A stretch of DNA of 64,000 nucleotides, taken from positions 62,001-126,000 of the forward strand of contig SKCR01026796.1 in assembly GCA_019454045.1 (NCBI GenBank), given 5' to 3'. The notes under the pieces were generated by a model, which saw nothing but the letters and a program-made list of their open reading frames with translations, did no database searches and was not told where the DNA came from. This DNA comes from Zanthoxylum bungeanum (taxonomy: Eukaryota > Streptophyta > Magnoliopsida > Sapindales > Rutaceae). Position 1 is the first letter of the stretch. Every line of letters begins with the position of its first letter. Position numbers and translations under genes: made by a program. Below are positions 22,547 through 35,292 of this stretch, piece after piece.

Positions 22547-22970
22547 TGTGTTTTGATGAAAATATTATTTTATTATTTCACCATAGATCAAATCATAATA
22601 TCAAAAAGGGCTTATGTCTTTTATTAATTTTGTTAAAAAGTTTAAATAAAAATGAAGTTAAGAAAGTCTATAAAATTTTTTGAGTAATTTTTTGGATCCA
22701 AAAATTAGAGCATCAAATGTAGCTATTAAAGATTAAAAAAAAAAAAAATTCATCACCATCATATAATTCAAACAAATATATTATAAAATTCTGGTGATAA
22801 TCGAGTGGTTTTTCTGTAAAAAGTTTTTCACTTCGTAAACAAATTAATGTCTCTTTTTTTACTTACTTTTATTTATTTTGAATTATTAGTTATTTTTTAT
22901 TCTAAAAATGTGGTAATTGATTAGAATTAAGGTTATTTGTTTTAATGATAGAAACTCTAACAAAACTTAT
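22547..22970 (+). other. AT-rich non-coding DNA
   Basis: No ORF or known element. It contains an A-run at 22735-22748 followed by CATCATATAATTCAAA (22756-22771), which recurs at 27643-27658 on the far side of the LINE. Confidence 0.6.
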
Positions 22971-22989
22971 TTTAGATACAGTGGATTTT

Positions 22990-23110
22990 TATTTCTGCAG
23001 TTTTACTCAGAATTTTATCGATTTTCAGTCCGCGAACCAAACACATTGAATTGGACTTGCATTTTGTCAACCAACACATTGCTCACAAAGAATTGATTGT
23101 TCAACATGTT
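22990..23110 (+). pseudogene. Possible copia RNase H tail fused to LINE sequence
   Basis: Translating across 22990-23110 gives a stretch like SPRTKHIELDLHFVNQHIAH followed by KELIVQH. That pattern (RTKHIE-D-HFVR-K) is the end of Ty1/copia RNase H. From about 23130 the reading turns into LINE reverse transcriptase (VVVSDEVNILDRKTYGG). The join suggests an old copia fragment next to, or fused with, the LINE. Only a short match supports it. Confidence 0.4.
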
Positions 23111-23187
23111 CAACGAAAACATTTTGTCAAAATTGTAGTTGTAGTCTCCGACGAGGTCAATATATTAGATCGAAAAACATATGGGGG

Positions 23188-23736
23188 TAGGGGTGGTAAT
23201 TTGGGTCAGGATTCATTTATTCGTTCGATTCGATTCGTTTTAAAGCGAATACGGGTTTGAAAAAATGGATTCGTTTAATAAATGGGTCAATTCGATTTCA
23301 TTCGTTTATTAAACGAATCGAATACGAATTTAAGCTCATTGATTCGTTTATTCGTTTATGATTCGTTTTATTATTTTTATTTATTAGTTCTTGTTAATTT
23401 TCAATTAAAATTCGAGAAATTATAGCTAATTATCATAGAAGAAGTAATATTTTCGATATTTGGTGAGGTATTTTTAGTAAATATATTAATTATATATTTC
23501 ATATGTATATATTTATGAAGAATTAATGTAGATCAAGTGTGGTAAATTATTTTATTAAATAATATCATTGACTAAACGAATAAACGAATATTCGTATTCG
23601 ATTCGTTTATTAAACGAATCGAATACGAATCCTGATATTAGGATTCGTTTAACAAACGAATCGAATACGAATTCATCACATTTTGATTCGATTCGTTTAG
23701 GGTTCGATACGAATTCGATTCATTTTGCCACCCCTA
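23188..23736. mobile_element. hAT-like MITE rich in ATTCGTTT/AAACGAAT repeats
   Basis: 549 bp, starting TAGGGGTGG and ending CCACCCCTA (perfect 9-base terminal inverted repeats), inserted in the LINE between YGG and N of a conserved motif. The interior is mostly direct and inverted copies of GATTCGTTTATTAAACGAATC. The flanks (TATGGGGG and AGAATGTGG) do not give a clean 8-bp TSD. No coding capacity. Confidence 0.75.
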
Positions 23737-24588
23737 AGAATGTGGTAATAATATTGGTTTGAAATTAGACATTACGAAGCCTTTTGGTACGATTAATTGG
23801 GACTTTTTGATCCACGTGCTGCATAAATATGGTTTTCACGATAATATTATCAACGGGATATACAAGATTCTTTATTCTGCATGGCTTTGGAGTTCTTATC
23901 AATGGCACAATGTATGGTTTCATTGCTTATAGAAGAGGAGTTCGCCAAGGTGACCCTTTATCCCCACTTTTATTTTGCTTAGTTGGAGATGTTCTTTCTA
24001 GAGGTATCTCTCCTATTCATAACATTAGAAATCTTAAACCGATTTCTTCTTCTAGAGGTTGTTATTCGCCCACTCACATTCTCTATGCAGATGATATTTT
24101 TCTTTTCTGTCGGAGAGATCAGCGTTTCTTTGAAATCCATTATGAGCTTCTTAACAGATTATACTGATGCTTCAGGTCAACAGATTAATAAAGTCAAGAA
24201 GAGTCACCTCTTTACTGGCAGAATTGATTCCTCGAGGATTGATACGATCGAGAATTATCTTGGTTTTCAGAAGGGTTCCTTACCTTTCTCTTACTTGAAT
24301 GTTCCTATCTTTCAAGCCCCCCCCCCCCCCCCCCCTCGTAGGCAACATCTTCAAGGAAATGGAAAGGAAAATTTTTATCAATGGCGAGACGAGTGGAGTT
24401 GGTCAGATCAGTCTTACTTCACTGTTTTTGGGTTTACCAATAGCCAGCAGCTTTAATTCAGGATCTACATGGTTATGCTTATTGTTTCATCCTCATTTTG
24501 GACTATGAGAAAAGAAAGATGATTCATTTCTTGGACGCATTTTTGTTTACCTATTGTTGAAGGAGGCATTGGCTTAAAGTGTTTAGAT

Positions 24589-26111
24589 TAGAGATGGTGG
24601 TGGGTAGAGTTTGGTGCGGGTTTGTCATTATCAAACACACACCCGTATATATAAATAAATTACCAAATCCACATCATACATGTTGTGAGCACAGCCGGCC
24701 CTGGCACAGTGCCACAAGGGCAACTGTCCAGGGCCCAACAGTCATTAGGGGCACCAAATATTTAAAATTTTATTAATATTTTATTACTTAAATATCTCTT
24801 TTTTGTGAATAAAAACCTTGGATGCACTATTCGTCATCATCTCTCTTTAAAAAAACTCATGAAATTTCCTTACATGACTCTCGCTCTCTAGCTCATTTTT
24901 CTCTTGTAAATTTTTGTCCAATAAAGAGTGGGATTTATTGATTCTTCATTCTCTCTTCAGCCCTATTAAGTTTCTTTCTCATTTCCTTAGATTAATTTGA
25001 GTTTTCTAACTTCTAAGCATGTAACATTTATGCCCATTTTCGAAAATTCATGAAGTTATGGTTGGAATTGTATTATTTTGCATGATTACCAATTAGATTA
25101 AGCATTGTAGATATTTATGCTTTAGGTGATGAGTTGTCATGAGTCATTGAGTTATGCAATAAACTTAGTTGCTATGTCAAACTTGAAAATGGGTTTATGT
25201 CTTGGCCGATAATATATAATATATGTTGGAATGATAATTTTGATCGGAAATTTTTGTTATATCATGTGTAGGTAATTTTTGGAAACAAATTATCAAAAAT
25301 GGACATTTTGAGCTTTCGCACCGGGCACCCAAAAACTCAAGACCGGCCCTGGTTGTGAGTTTTAATTTTCATTATCAAACCCGCACCTGCATATAAAAAT
25401 AAATTATCAAACCCTCATTTGTATCCATTGATTTTTTTTGCAGGTTTTTAAAATATCGAAATCCCTTGTACCTTTAATATTACAATCTTTTTTTATTGAA
25501 CATAAATACTTTGTCATAACATACAAAAAAAGAAAAAGGAAAGTAACTGACAGTTTAAAATTAGGAAATAAAAAATAAAAGTTTAAAATACTTTCAACAT
25601 AAAATGAAATAGCTAAAATAAAAGTTTACTACATAAAAAGTTTACAAATTAGAAGATGAAGATGATAAATGAGGCTGGATCTGAAAAAAATGAGAATATT
25701 TGTGTTTTAGATTTTGTCTGATTTTAGGATTTGTGTTTTGCACTAAAATTATAGAATTTAATTTTACAGGTAAGTAGATACCCTCTGTAGGTATCAGCGG
25801 ATTCTGATGATTTATTAAATTTGCATCGGGTTCTAATTTAATTTACTAAATTCACTTAAATATTTATCAAATCTTATCTACAACGAACGCGTTTTTGCAG
25901 GTTGACTTAGGAAATTATCATCTCTAGTTTAGAATATACGTTTTAATTTTACGGGTAAGCAGATACCCGCTGTAAGTATCAGCGGATTCTGATGATTTAT
26001 TAAATTTGCATCGGGTTCTAATTTAATTTACTAAATTCACATAAATATTTATCAAATCTTATCTACAACGAACGCGTTTTTGCAGATTGACTTAGGAAAT
26101 TGTCATCTCTA
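24589..26111. mobile_element. Non-autonomous hAT element in the LINE
   Basis: Starts TAGAGATGG and ends TCATCTCTA, flanked by the perfect 8-bp TSD GTTTAGAT (24581-24588 and 26112-26119). It contains a second hAT (24690-25351) and a duplicated right end (about 25757-25932 and 25941-26111). No transposase is visible. Confidence 0.85.
24690..25351. mobile_element. Nested non-autonomous hAT
   Basis: 662 bp with terminal inverted repeats CACAGCCGGCCCTG and, at the other end (reverse complement), CAGGGCCGGTCTTG. Flanked by the 8-bp TSD GTTGTGAG (24682-24689 and 25352-25359). CAGGGCCGGCC-type ends are familiar in plant hATs. Interior is AT-rich and non-coding. Confidence 0.85.
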
Positions 26112-27630
26112 GTTTAGATGTGGTCAATAAAGCCTGTTTACTCAAGTTTCATTAGGATTTACGTAATAAAATATATCTTGGTTCACAGCTTATGACTTCC
26201 AATTATAATCTTCATGATTCCAATAGAAGATATCAAAAATCTTCTATTTAGATAGGTTTAAAAAACTAAATTCCTTCTTGCGATAAGAGTAGTCGCTGGC
26301 TTTTGGGGAATGGTACAGAGATGAATTTCTGGTTTGATAAATGGCTCTGAAAGCCGATTTTTAAGTCTTAGATTATTTGGAGAGCTAAATCTTAATTGTA
26401 AAGTGGCCAAAGTTTGTGATAATAGTATTTGGCATTTACCGAGACGGTTTTTCACTTACTTCCCATATCTTCAATCATATTTTGACAAGAATGTGCTTTC
26501 CTGTGAATGTGGTCAAGATCGCCTGGTATAGATTTCTTCTTCTGATGGGAAACTCACCTTGAGGGAAGCTTATGACAGTATTCGATTCATGGTTCATGGA
26601 ACTTTCATATTTAGAAACTGTTTATTCCTCCCATATACTCGCTACTTGTGTGGAGGACTCTGTTATATCGTATTCCCACTGACAACATTCTTCAAGCTAG
26701 AGGTATTTGTCTTGTTTCTGCCTGATGTACTGAGACAATGATCAATGTCTGTACGTTGTCCATTTGTAAAATCCCTTTGGTCATGCTTGTTTAACAAATT
26801 GCTAATGTTTTGATTTTGATTTTAGTTTCTATTGTTAATGATGATTTCAGTCCATAATTGTATAATTTATAATTAACTTCTGCTTACTATATGTTTTATA
26901 TTCTTCAAGATAAATACTTATGAACTTTCGAAAAGGGATCCTGGAATTTCAGGGACGGAAGAATCTGTGGCTTCAATGTGAATCAATACTTTTAAAATTA
27001 TACTTCAAAGGAACCTCATTGGATGTTGTAGAATAGGGTTTGATAATTGTCGATTACAACTTACTACCATGCTCTTTGAGAAGCTAACTCCATAGCTGAT
27101 ACTTTGGCTATTATGGCACCAGATCATTCAATTTATTGGTGGGATACTCCTCCTTTGACGATTTCTTCTTCTTTATCACGTGGTGCTTGTGGTTTCTCTA
27201 ATTACAGATTTCACTAAAAAGTTCAGAATGATGAAGGCGTTTGCGCATGGTTATAGGAAAACTTTTGTGGCGTTTTGTCAGAAGTTGAGTTTTGTAATTT
27301 TCTTTAATTTTATAGCTGAGGTTATTATTTTTTTGAATTTTTGTAATGGAATAGTTGGAAATCGGAACTCTTTCCTTTTTATTTTTCCCATCAGGTTTAT
27401 CAATAAAGATTTTAACGAGACTAGTATCTCATTTTCCTCAATATGTTTTGGAATAGAATATTTTATCTCTGTATGACAATTTATCTTTTTTTATTTAATA
27501 AATTTCTCTCTTCGGTTTTGGTAGCATAGGAGTAAGCAATTTCTTGGTTACCAACCTAGTTGAAATATAAGTTTCTATTATGATGCTCCTCCTGATGACG
27601 AGTTTATTAAAAAAAAAATTAAAAAATAAA

Positions 27631-29453
27631 AAGATATCAACATCATATAATTCAAATATAACTGCATGTATTATGTAACCACTGAAATATATAAAGACAT
27701 GCATTTTACATTCATATATTTGTTTAAATTTTACGAATTATAAAGTATCATATATACCCTAGATTACTTATGTATTCTCAAACTTTTAGATAATTAATCT
27801 TAAATAATTCATAGAGAATAAACAAAGCAGAGTATTTTGTTTATAATTTATCTACAATTTCATAAGTATTTGATATAATCATACGATGATATAATCCTAA
27901 GTTGTTCATGTAGCGAGATGTAAATGGAATGGCTTTGTATAATGTGATTATAAAAGACTAGATCATGATAGAGATGAATTCTTTTAGATGATTTATTAGA
28001 CAAAGAAATGCATATATATCCAAATGATGCTCATATGTGCATTGATCTTAATTTTTAGTGTTCTATGAACTCCTACTTGTTGGATTATGTCTTTTGAAGT
28101 ATATGGATGAGATTGATATGGATTCTGATCAATAACTTCATACTTTGGATACATAACTCAATGTATAACTATGAATATTTAGCACAATAACGGAATCCAC
28201 TTCTTAAAAAAAGAATATAAGTATTTTCCTTAAGTGTTTATTCGATATTTGAATAATAAGAGTACTTATATTCCTATTACTTCAACGGAAATAAATATTC
28301 ATAAACGTTATGAATATACATATTATTTATTATAGAATCAATGGTATTTAATTGTATTTATTCATTATAATTAGAGAAGTATAATGAACTTTATGATCTA
28401 ACTCTAATCGATGGACATAATTTATATATAGTGATAAGAGTTCGACTTTGGATTTTAAAATTAATAACCCCAAAAATTAATAATATGTGATTATTAATTA
28501 AAGAGTTTAATCAATAATTCCAAAATTATTGGAGTTCATAACTGTGGGTATATTTGGTAGCCTAATTAGCTCATAATCATTATATAAAATAATTAGATAA
28601 TACAATTAAACACTCAATAAATAAATTGAATAACTAAGATTATTCAAATTTAGTAAATAATGATTTCGAATTATTATGTATGTTGATCTAAATTAAGAAT
28701 TATATAATAATTTGATTATATATAGTTTCCCGTCAATGAGTATTTAATTTAAAATGAAAATAATTAATTTTAGAAATAAATTAATATTAGATAATTATTT
28801 ATTTATTTGTAAAACCAAATTTCCTATTTTAATTAATTAAATTTAAGAGAGTTTTAAACTGAATAAAAGTTACCAATATTTTGAAAGAGTTTCAAAACTA
28901 TTATGATTAAGCACTAAGGAGTTTTTTTTATAATAAATTAAGGATATTAGTATTAACATCTCAATAATAAATTTATTTAAATCCAAGAACATTTGACAAT
29001 TTTTATCATTTGTAAGGAAATCTTTCTCATTTTCACACAAAATCGACCATTAAAGCTCTATTTTTTTAAAAACAAATTTGAAAAACAAATACAAATTAAA
29101 ATCGAGGGATTTTTAAAAAATCGAAAATCGGATTAATATCCAATCAAAATCATATAAAAATTGATGTTGATTTAAAGCATTAAAAATCGATGGGGTCAAA
29201 TAATTCAAGTAAAATTCTAGGATTAAGCAACGGTTTAATTAATGGGCGCTTAAACTGCATTGGTACAAGACTACAAGTAACGGTACTGCAGTAAGTGCAG
29301 TTAACGGTACTCGAGGGTTCGTTTCGACATATATTACAAATTATAGAGTTACTTGCGAATATTTTAAACGGAAAGGTCCTTAATGTAATTATCCAATAGC
29401 ATGACGCCGATCGTTGGTTGACGTAATTACTTGATATTTGAGCCAATTATGAG
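27631..29453 (+). other. AT-rich intergenic DNA
   Basis: Nothing gene-like. The first bases (27643-27658) repeat 22756-22771. From about 29260 the sequence resembles 54500-54760 and is taken as the left part of duplicated copy A (for example AATTA-CCAATAGTAT/CAT and GCCAATTA-GAGG-TACAC blocks). Confidence 0.6.
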
Positions 29454-29810
29454 GTTACACCTAGACCCGGCCGGCGGTTCGGTTCCGGTTCGGAACCGAA
29501 CCGAACCGGCCGGTTACCGGTTCCACAAGTGTGGAACCGGAACCGAAAACGGAACCGGAACCGAACCTTTCGGTTCCGGTTCGGTTCGGTTCCTTTTTTT
29601 TTTTTTTGATTAATTTAAATTTAAAAAAAATGAGATTAAATTTAAAAAAAAAAAAATTTTATTATATTGAAGAGCTTGAGCTTAAATTTTTAAATATTTA
29701 AGTTGCCTACGTATCCTCCAAGGGTGAGAGGAATCAAAGCTCACGTAGTTCCATTACAAGTTTTAGTCTTTTAGACATATCCCCTTTTGTAAATTATAAT
29801 TTTACAATTA

Positions 29811-31866
29811 TCAATCATCATTATCGGTTGATCCTTCGGCTCCGGTTCCGCTTGCACTTGTTGCAGAAGCATTATCGAACAAATCTTCACAATCATCGGT
29901 GGCATCTTCTTGTTGTCTCAGATCAGATCGAGTCCAATCATCCACACAAGTTGTTGCTTCTAGAGTGCTTGGATGTAATGAAGATCGCCTAGCTTCCAAT
30001 ATATTACCTCCCAAGCTGAAGGCTTGCTCAACCGCAACGGTGGAAATAGGTGCTGCCAAGATCTCTTTAACAATAATAGATAAAACAGGATATATATTTT
30101 GATGCCGGTTCCACCATTCAAGGATTTTAAAATTTTTACTGCATAAACTTTCATTAGAAAACTCAAAATTTGTAGATAAATAATTATCTAATTCAGGGTT
30201 ATTAGTTGTCGTATCCCTAGCTTTTTTATTTCGTTGCAATAACCAACGATCCCCTGCGCTAAGTCTTGTTTGAATTATCGGTTCGCTACTACTAGATTGA
30301 CCTAATGTTCCTAAGTTATATCTTACAATATAATCATTAAATAATTCAATTAAATCATTTCTTAATTTCGTCATTAATCTAGTAATGTCAATTTCATCTA
30401 ATATTCCTAAATAACCATAATAAGCTTGTAAAGCACCACTCAAACCTTCTAATTTAAATCTAGGATCAAAAACAGCAGCAATAAGATAAAGTAAAGGATT
30501 TCTCTAAAATAGTTTAACCATTTTACCTTCATAACAGTAATGGCTTCTAACAAAACAATATCATTAGGATCGCTACTGTCAACATGCTCATCGATAGTGC
30601 CAACAATATTTAAACTCTCAAGAAGAAATAAATGTGCTGTAGGATAATAAACGCCGCTAAAAACTAAAGTAGCATCATTAAAAACTTTTAAAATATCTAA
30701 AAAATTTCACAAATATCCCATTGACTAGGATAAAGTGTGATATTTTGAACATGTTGAGAAAAAAAACTACATAATGCATCTTTGTATTGAAATGCTTGAC
30801 ATAAAAGAAAATAAGTAGAATTCCAACGTGTTGGAACATCTCTTGAAAATTTAATCGGTTTAATACCATTTATTTTACAAAACTTGGTCCATTCTCTCCT
30901 AATTTGAGAATATGACCAAATACAGTTAAGTGCCGTTTTAATTGGATCAAGGAAAGGTGATAATAATTTTAGGCCGTCTTGCACACATAAGTTGAGGACA
31001 TGACATGTACAACGAATATGAAAAAACCGACCCCCTAAATTTGGTTGACATATTTCTTTTAAATCATTGATGGATGCAGTATTTGCAGATGCATTATCAA
31101 ATCCAATTGTTAAAATTTTTTCTCCTAAACCATATTCATCAAAAATTACCTTCATCATTCTATAAATATTATGTGCAGTATGTTGGTCATCAAAAACTCT
31201 AAATGCAATTAGTCGTTTTTGCATGGTAAATGATGCATCAATCCAATGACAAATCACACCCATGTATGAATGTGTTTGCCAATGATCACTCCAAATATCA
31301 GAACATACAGAAATATGACCTTTCATCTCTTTAAATATTTAATTTAAAATAATTTTACCATCTTTGTATAATTTAAAAATATGACGTTTTGTTGTGTTTC
31401 GAGTCATTCTACATGCAGAAGGGTTTAAAGCATTATGCACGTAATTAGTAAAATGAAGTTTTTCACCAAAGCTTAAAGAAAGATGTGCCATACAAGTTAA
31501 TTTCGCAAATTCTTCTCTATTTTTTGCATCAGAATATTTAAATAAATCTAAAGCACTCGTACCTCTACTTGATGATGCGTACCTGGCCATTTGAGTTTGC
31601 GTCGTATCAATGCCAAATTCAACCGGATGATGTTTTTCCATGTGCTTGATCATATTGCCATATCCACATGAAAATTTGTAGATAACCCCACAATAGTTGC
31701 AAACTGCTCGTTGTGAATCATCTTCTAGGCGTTCCAAATTAAAATGAATTTTGAAAATATCCGAGGACCGAGCCTTAACTTCTCTTCTCCGTGATTGTGC
31801 ACTGACACTAGGGCCGCTCTCTTGGGTTGGCATATTTGACATTATGTTCTCAGATGAGCTTGCCAT
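29811..31866 (-). pseudogene. hAT transposase, BED-finger type, broken
   Basis: Start ATG at 31866. The first 175 codons (to 31339) hold a BED zinc finger: AVCNYCGVIYKFSCGYGNMIKHMEKHHP (C-x2-C...H-x4-H). A single in-frame TAA at 31339-31341 separates them from the catalytic core, ISVCSDIWSDHW and LTIGFDNASANTASI, then RCTCHVLNLCVQDGL. A frameshift near 30700 and another near 30460 lead to the C-terminal dimerisation region, LEWWNRHQNIYPVLS and AVEQAFSLGGNILEARRSSL. The order and motifs match plant RICESLEEPER/Ac-like transposases (normal length about 650-700). Few lesions, so inactivation looks recent. Confidence 0.92.
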
Positions 31867-32154
31867 TTTTCGTTTGAGAAATTAGGAAGAAAAATAAGAA
31901 AATTGAATAATTGCGAATAAGAGAACTAGAGAATTATAGAAAATGAGAGAGTTGAGAATTTGGTGTGAAATGAATAATGAAAAATGAATCCTATTTATAG
32001 AATTTTAGAATTTTTTTGATACCAAATATGCCCCTAAATATAACCGTTTTATTACCGTTATTAGGGGTACATTAGTAATTAATATTTTATATAACAAATT
32101 TTTTTTTTTTTTATTTTGTTAATTTTTTTTTTTGCTCCCTGCATCCCCAACGGC

Positions 32155-32415
32155 ACTAGCCGTTGGGGGAATTAGGGCCCCAACGGCTAGTAGCCGTTGG
32201 GGGCCGTAGGGTTCCTGTTGGAACCCTACGGTTCCAACAGGAACCCGACGGTTCCAACCGGAACCGTTCGGTTCCGGTTGGAACCGTCCGAACCGGTCCC
32301 ATTCCGGTTCGGTTCCGGAACCGGAACCGTAACCGGTTGGAACCGGAACCTTCCGGTTCCAACCGGTTCGGTTCCGGTTCGGTTCCGGTTCCGACCGGAA
32401 CCGTGGCCGGGTCTG
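32155..32415. repeat. Subterminal hairpin and GGTTCC array of the hAT
   Basis: First AGCCGTTGGGG and CCCCAACGGCT as an inverted pair (32158-32190) and TAGGGTTCC with GGAACCCTA (32207-32229), then about twenty GGTTCC/GGAACC hexamers. Such subterminal repeats are usual transposase-binding sites in hATs. The ORFs read through it are low-complexity artefacts. Confidence 0.8.
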
Positions 32416-32423
32416 GTTACACC

Positions 32424-35007
32424 CCATCTCATCTGACCGACTTTGAGTTCGAGGGTAAAAAGTCATTTGCAGCGATTTCTCGCCGGAATGTCAATTGCCA
32501 TCTTCAACATTGCGTAAGATGGATCTGTTTGGTATTATGATTTGACTTATAATGAGATGATAAAATTATATTTGGGTTAAAATATAATTTTTAAGTGTTT
32601 GGTTAATGATAAGAAATTGTGATTGTTAATCGTGATTTCTTTCAAAATCTAAGTTTTACAAAAATTAAAAATTTTAATTTTTCTCCATCATCAAAATATT
32701 AAAAAACATAGTGTATACTAGATTTTTAGTCAACATTCTTGGGTGCATTTGGTTTGCCCCATCTGGGATGAAATCAGTGTTAGAGTTTGAACTTATATTT
32801 AATAACAAAAAGTAAAAAAAATAATAAATAAATAAATAAATATATATATATATATATATATATTATATTGATAAATTAAAATTATCTGATTAATAAATTA
32901 TATTTTTCATTAAGAGATATATTAATAAAAAATTTGGGTTGAATGGGGGCGATTGTCTTTATTAACATGACTGTAGCTCTGTCACACGAGATGAAATCCT
33001 CCTTTCGAGTGGAATTTGAGATCCCATATAATTTATTATGAATTTTCGAGGTATAATTTGGATGAAAAAATTGGATTATAATTTATGACGATTTTTCGTT
33101 TTGAATTTCAATTTTTCTACTTAAAAATCCAATTATATTTTTCGATAGTGTAGATAACAAAATGACCTTTCTCAGTAACTGGTGATTTATCCAGCGCTGC
33201 TCATTTCCATTTCTTTGTTGGTTCTTGGTAAAGAAATTCTTTTTCTCCCTGTGCCAGCCATCTTCTTCCACTTCCTTGCTAGTCTTAATTACTTGCACTT
33301 GAATTACTTATTTATGTCAAATTATTAACAGGTTGTATCATATTTTTACAGCTGTAGTGTAAATAAAATTGTAGTGTTTATCTAAATATTTTATTTTTAC
33401 TATTTAATAAAAAATGTAATTATTTGTTATAATACAATTAAATTATTACCGCTGACCACCATAAGCCACCGTCGACAGTTCATGCCACGGACCACTAGTC
33501 ATCGGATTAACAAAATTCTTGTTATATCAATAATGTTTTTCTTCAATCAAGAAAAATCTATTAGTAATGAAGTTCCTTATTTAGCAAAAACAGGTAATGG
33601 CGGACAAATTCATAAAAACAGAATCTACAATTTATGTCAATTATGGAAATCTTTTAATATATGCAATTTTTGTTCTTTATCTTTATTGTTTACTTCCCTT
33701 AATGGTATTTTGCAATTTGATTTGCATCCTTGTCCCAAAATTCAATTCTTGAAAATCACAAAAGAAAAATAAAATTGCTTCCTTTTTTCTTCAATATTAA
33801 TTATAAATAAAATCTCATTTATCACGTTAGTAGATTGGGATATAGGGTTTGTTTGTTTTTTTTTATTTTTCTGTCCTCAAAACTTCAAATTTAATTTTAT
33901 TAAATTTCCAATTTATTGATAATATTTTAACTTTAATAATTTCAATTTCAACTTCAATAATTTTTATTCAACTTCAAATATTAGCTCAATCTATGAAAGA
34001 GGTATTATCATTTTTACGTGCGAAATTTATCGAAAGTTCATAAAAAAAAATTGAAAGATTTTAAAAGTATATTAATTTTCATCCAAAAATTTTAAATATA
34101 TCAATTTTCATAAATTAATGATGAAGAAAGATAATTTTCTTAAAATTTCGAGTGAAAATTAATACAATTTGAATGAAAATTAATACACAATTAATATATT
34201 TTTGTTAAAATCCATAAGAATGATAATATCCCTTTATCCAACTACTCTTCACAATTAGGGAAAAAACCACCAAAATTTTCATTTTCGCTGTAATTTCCAT
34301 TTGTGAATTTGGAACCCCAATAACACGAGTAAATCTTTGATGCAACAGTGGTATGGATGACGTGATACCACCAACCAATTAAAAAATAACATGTTTAATT
34401 TTCTTCCTATTTTTTAGTTGTTTTTTGACTTTTTAGCATGCGTGGCAAATGACGATTGGATTGTTGCATGGATGACGTGGTACACGGTTGCACCAAAGAT
34501 TTTCTCCAATAACACGGCAAGTGAAACGACAAGACTTAAAACAAAAAACGGCGAGTAACAGAGGGTAAAAGCCAATCAAACTTAATGAGGCCGGTACTTG
34601 GAAGAAAGAGAAATGGATTTTTAAAAACTGAAGAGACCAATAAAGCGACACGACAACGACGCGACGGATTGGCTTAAACTACGCCGTTTTAATGCTCTTT
34701 GTGCTTTAGTTCTTCATCGTCACCATCACATTTCTTTGGTGGATTGGTTTGCTGATCTCGAAAGTGAACGAGTATTTTTTTGGTACATAATTATAATTAA
34801 ATTGTGATTATAAATTAAAATTTTAATTTAATTAAATAATTTTTTATATTTACAATATCTTTTGATTAGTTTAAAATTAAAATTTTATACTTATTTTATA
34901 TTGATGGAATACATCTATCACTATTCTTATTTAATAAAAAGACAAAAGACTTGTTCAAATTTATTCAGGCAATTGCTTTTTTTTTTAATATACAAAAATA
35001 CTTATTT

Positions 35008-35065
<58 letters not shown>

Positions 35066-35292
35066 TAGATAGAAATTCATTTTGATGGAATCCATTGATT
35101 TCATTCATATCTTTGAATTGTAAAGTCCTTGATGGATTTTTCTGGCTTTTGGTTATTTTTGTCATTTTGCCATCTGTTTTGGTGAAATGTTGATTTTTTT
35201 TTTTTAAATGATGATTTTGCTTCAATGCTAAGGAGAAAAATGCTCTCATTGAAGAATAGCCTTTTTTTAGTATATTTATTTGTTTTCACAAA
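32424..35292 (+). repeat. Duplicated flank, copy A, with the SUN gene's 5' region
   Basis: Parallels the DNA upstream of the SUN gene (copy B). 33520-33600 matches about 57310-57385 (ATAATGTTTTTCTTCAAT, GAAGTTCC-TATTTAGCAA). 33660-33730 matches 58500-58570 (CCCTTAATGGTATTTT). 34540-34780 matches 59110-59350 closely (CGACACGACAACGACGCG versus CGACACGACAACAACGCG; AAACTACGCCGTTTTAAT in both). 35065-35290 matches 59450-59690. No SUN coding sequence is present. The long T-run at 35010-35064 is specific to copy A. Confidence 0.8.
35010..35064 (+). repeat. 55-base poly-T tract
   Basis: An uninterrupted T run in copy A; the matching place in copy B (about 59400-59450) has only short T runs. Lysine-rich and phenylalanine-rich ORFs over it are artefacts. 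Confidence 0.9.

Larger units (their letters stand above)
23130..27630 (+). mobile_element. L1-type LINE remnant, interrupted
   Basis: LINE reverse-transcriptase pieces appear in order: NILDRKTYGG before the MITE at 23188, then KLDITKPFGTINWDFLIHVL, RRGVRQGDPLSPLLF and the catalytic ILYADDIFLF (ORF 23829-24167), then QQINKVKKSHLF and YLGFQKGSLPFSYLNVPIF. After the hAT insertion it resumes near 26120 with NFWFDKWL and the zinc-finger/RNase H tail region, ending near 27600 at an A-run. Many frameshifts; the endonuclease and ORF1 are absent. A 19-base C run is at 24317-24335. Confidence 0.8.
29462..32415 (-). mobile_element. hAT transposon with damaged transposase
   Basis: 2954 bp between perfect 8-bp TSDs GTTACACC (29454-29461 and 32416-32423). 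Ends are TAGACCCGGCC and, on the other strand at the right, CAGACCCGGCC. Both ends carry dense GGTTCCGGTT/AACCGGAACC arrays (29478-29590 and 32210-32400). The transposase lies on the minus strand. Confidence 0.93.

Noticed and set aside
32163..32540. Several overlapping ORFs on both strands giving Gly/Arg/Pro-rich peptides
   Set aside because: They read through the hAT GGTTCC array; six-base repeats keep many frames open.
35007..35249. ORF ending in a long poly-lysine run
   Set aside because: Produced by the poly-T tract read on the minus strand.
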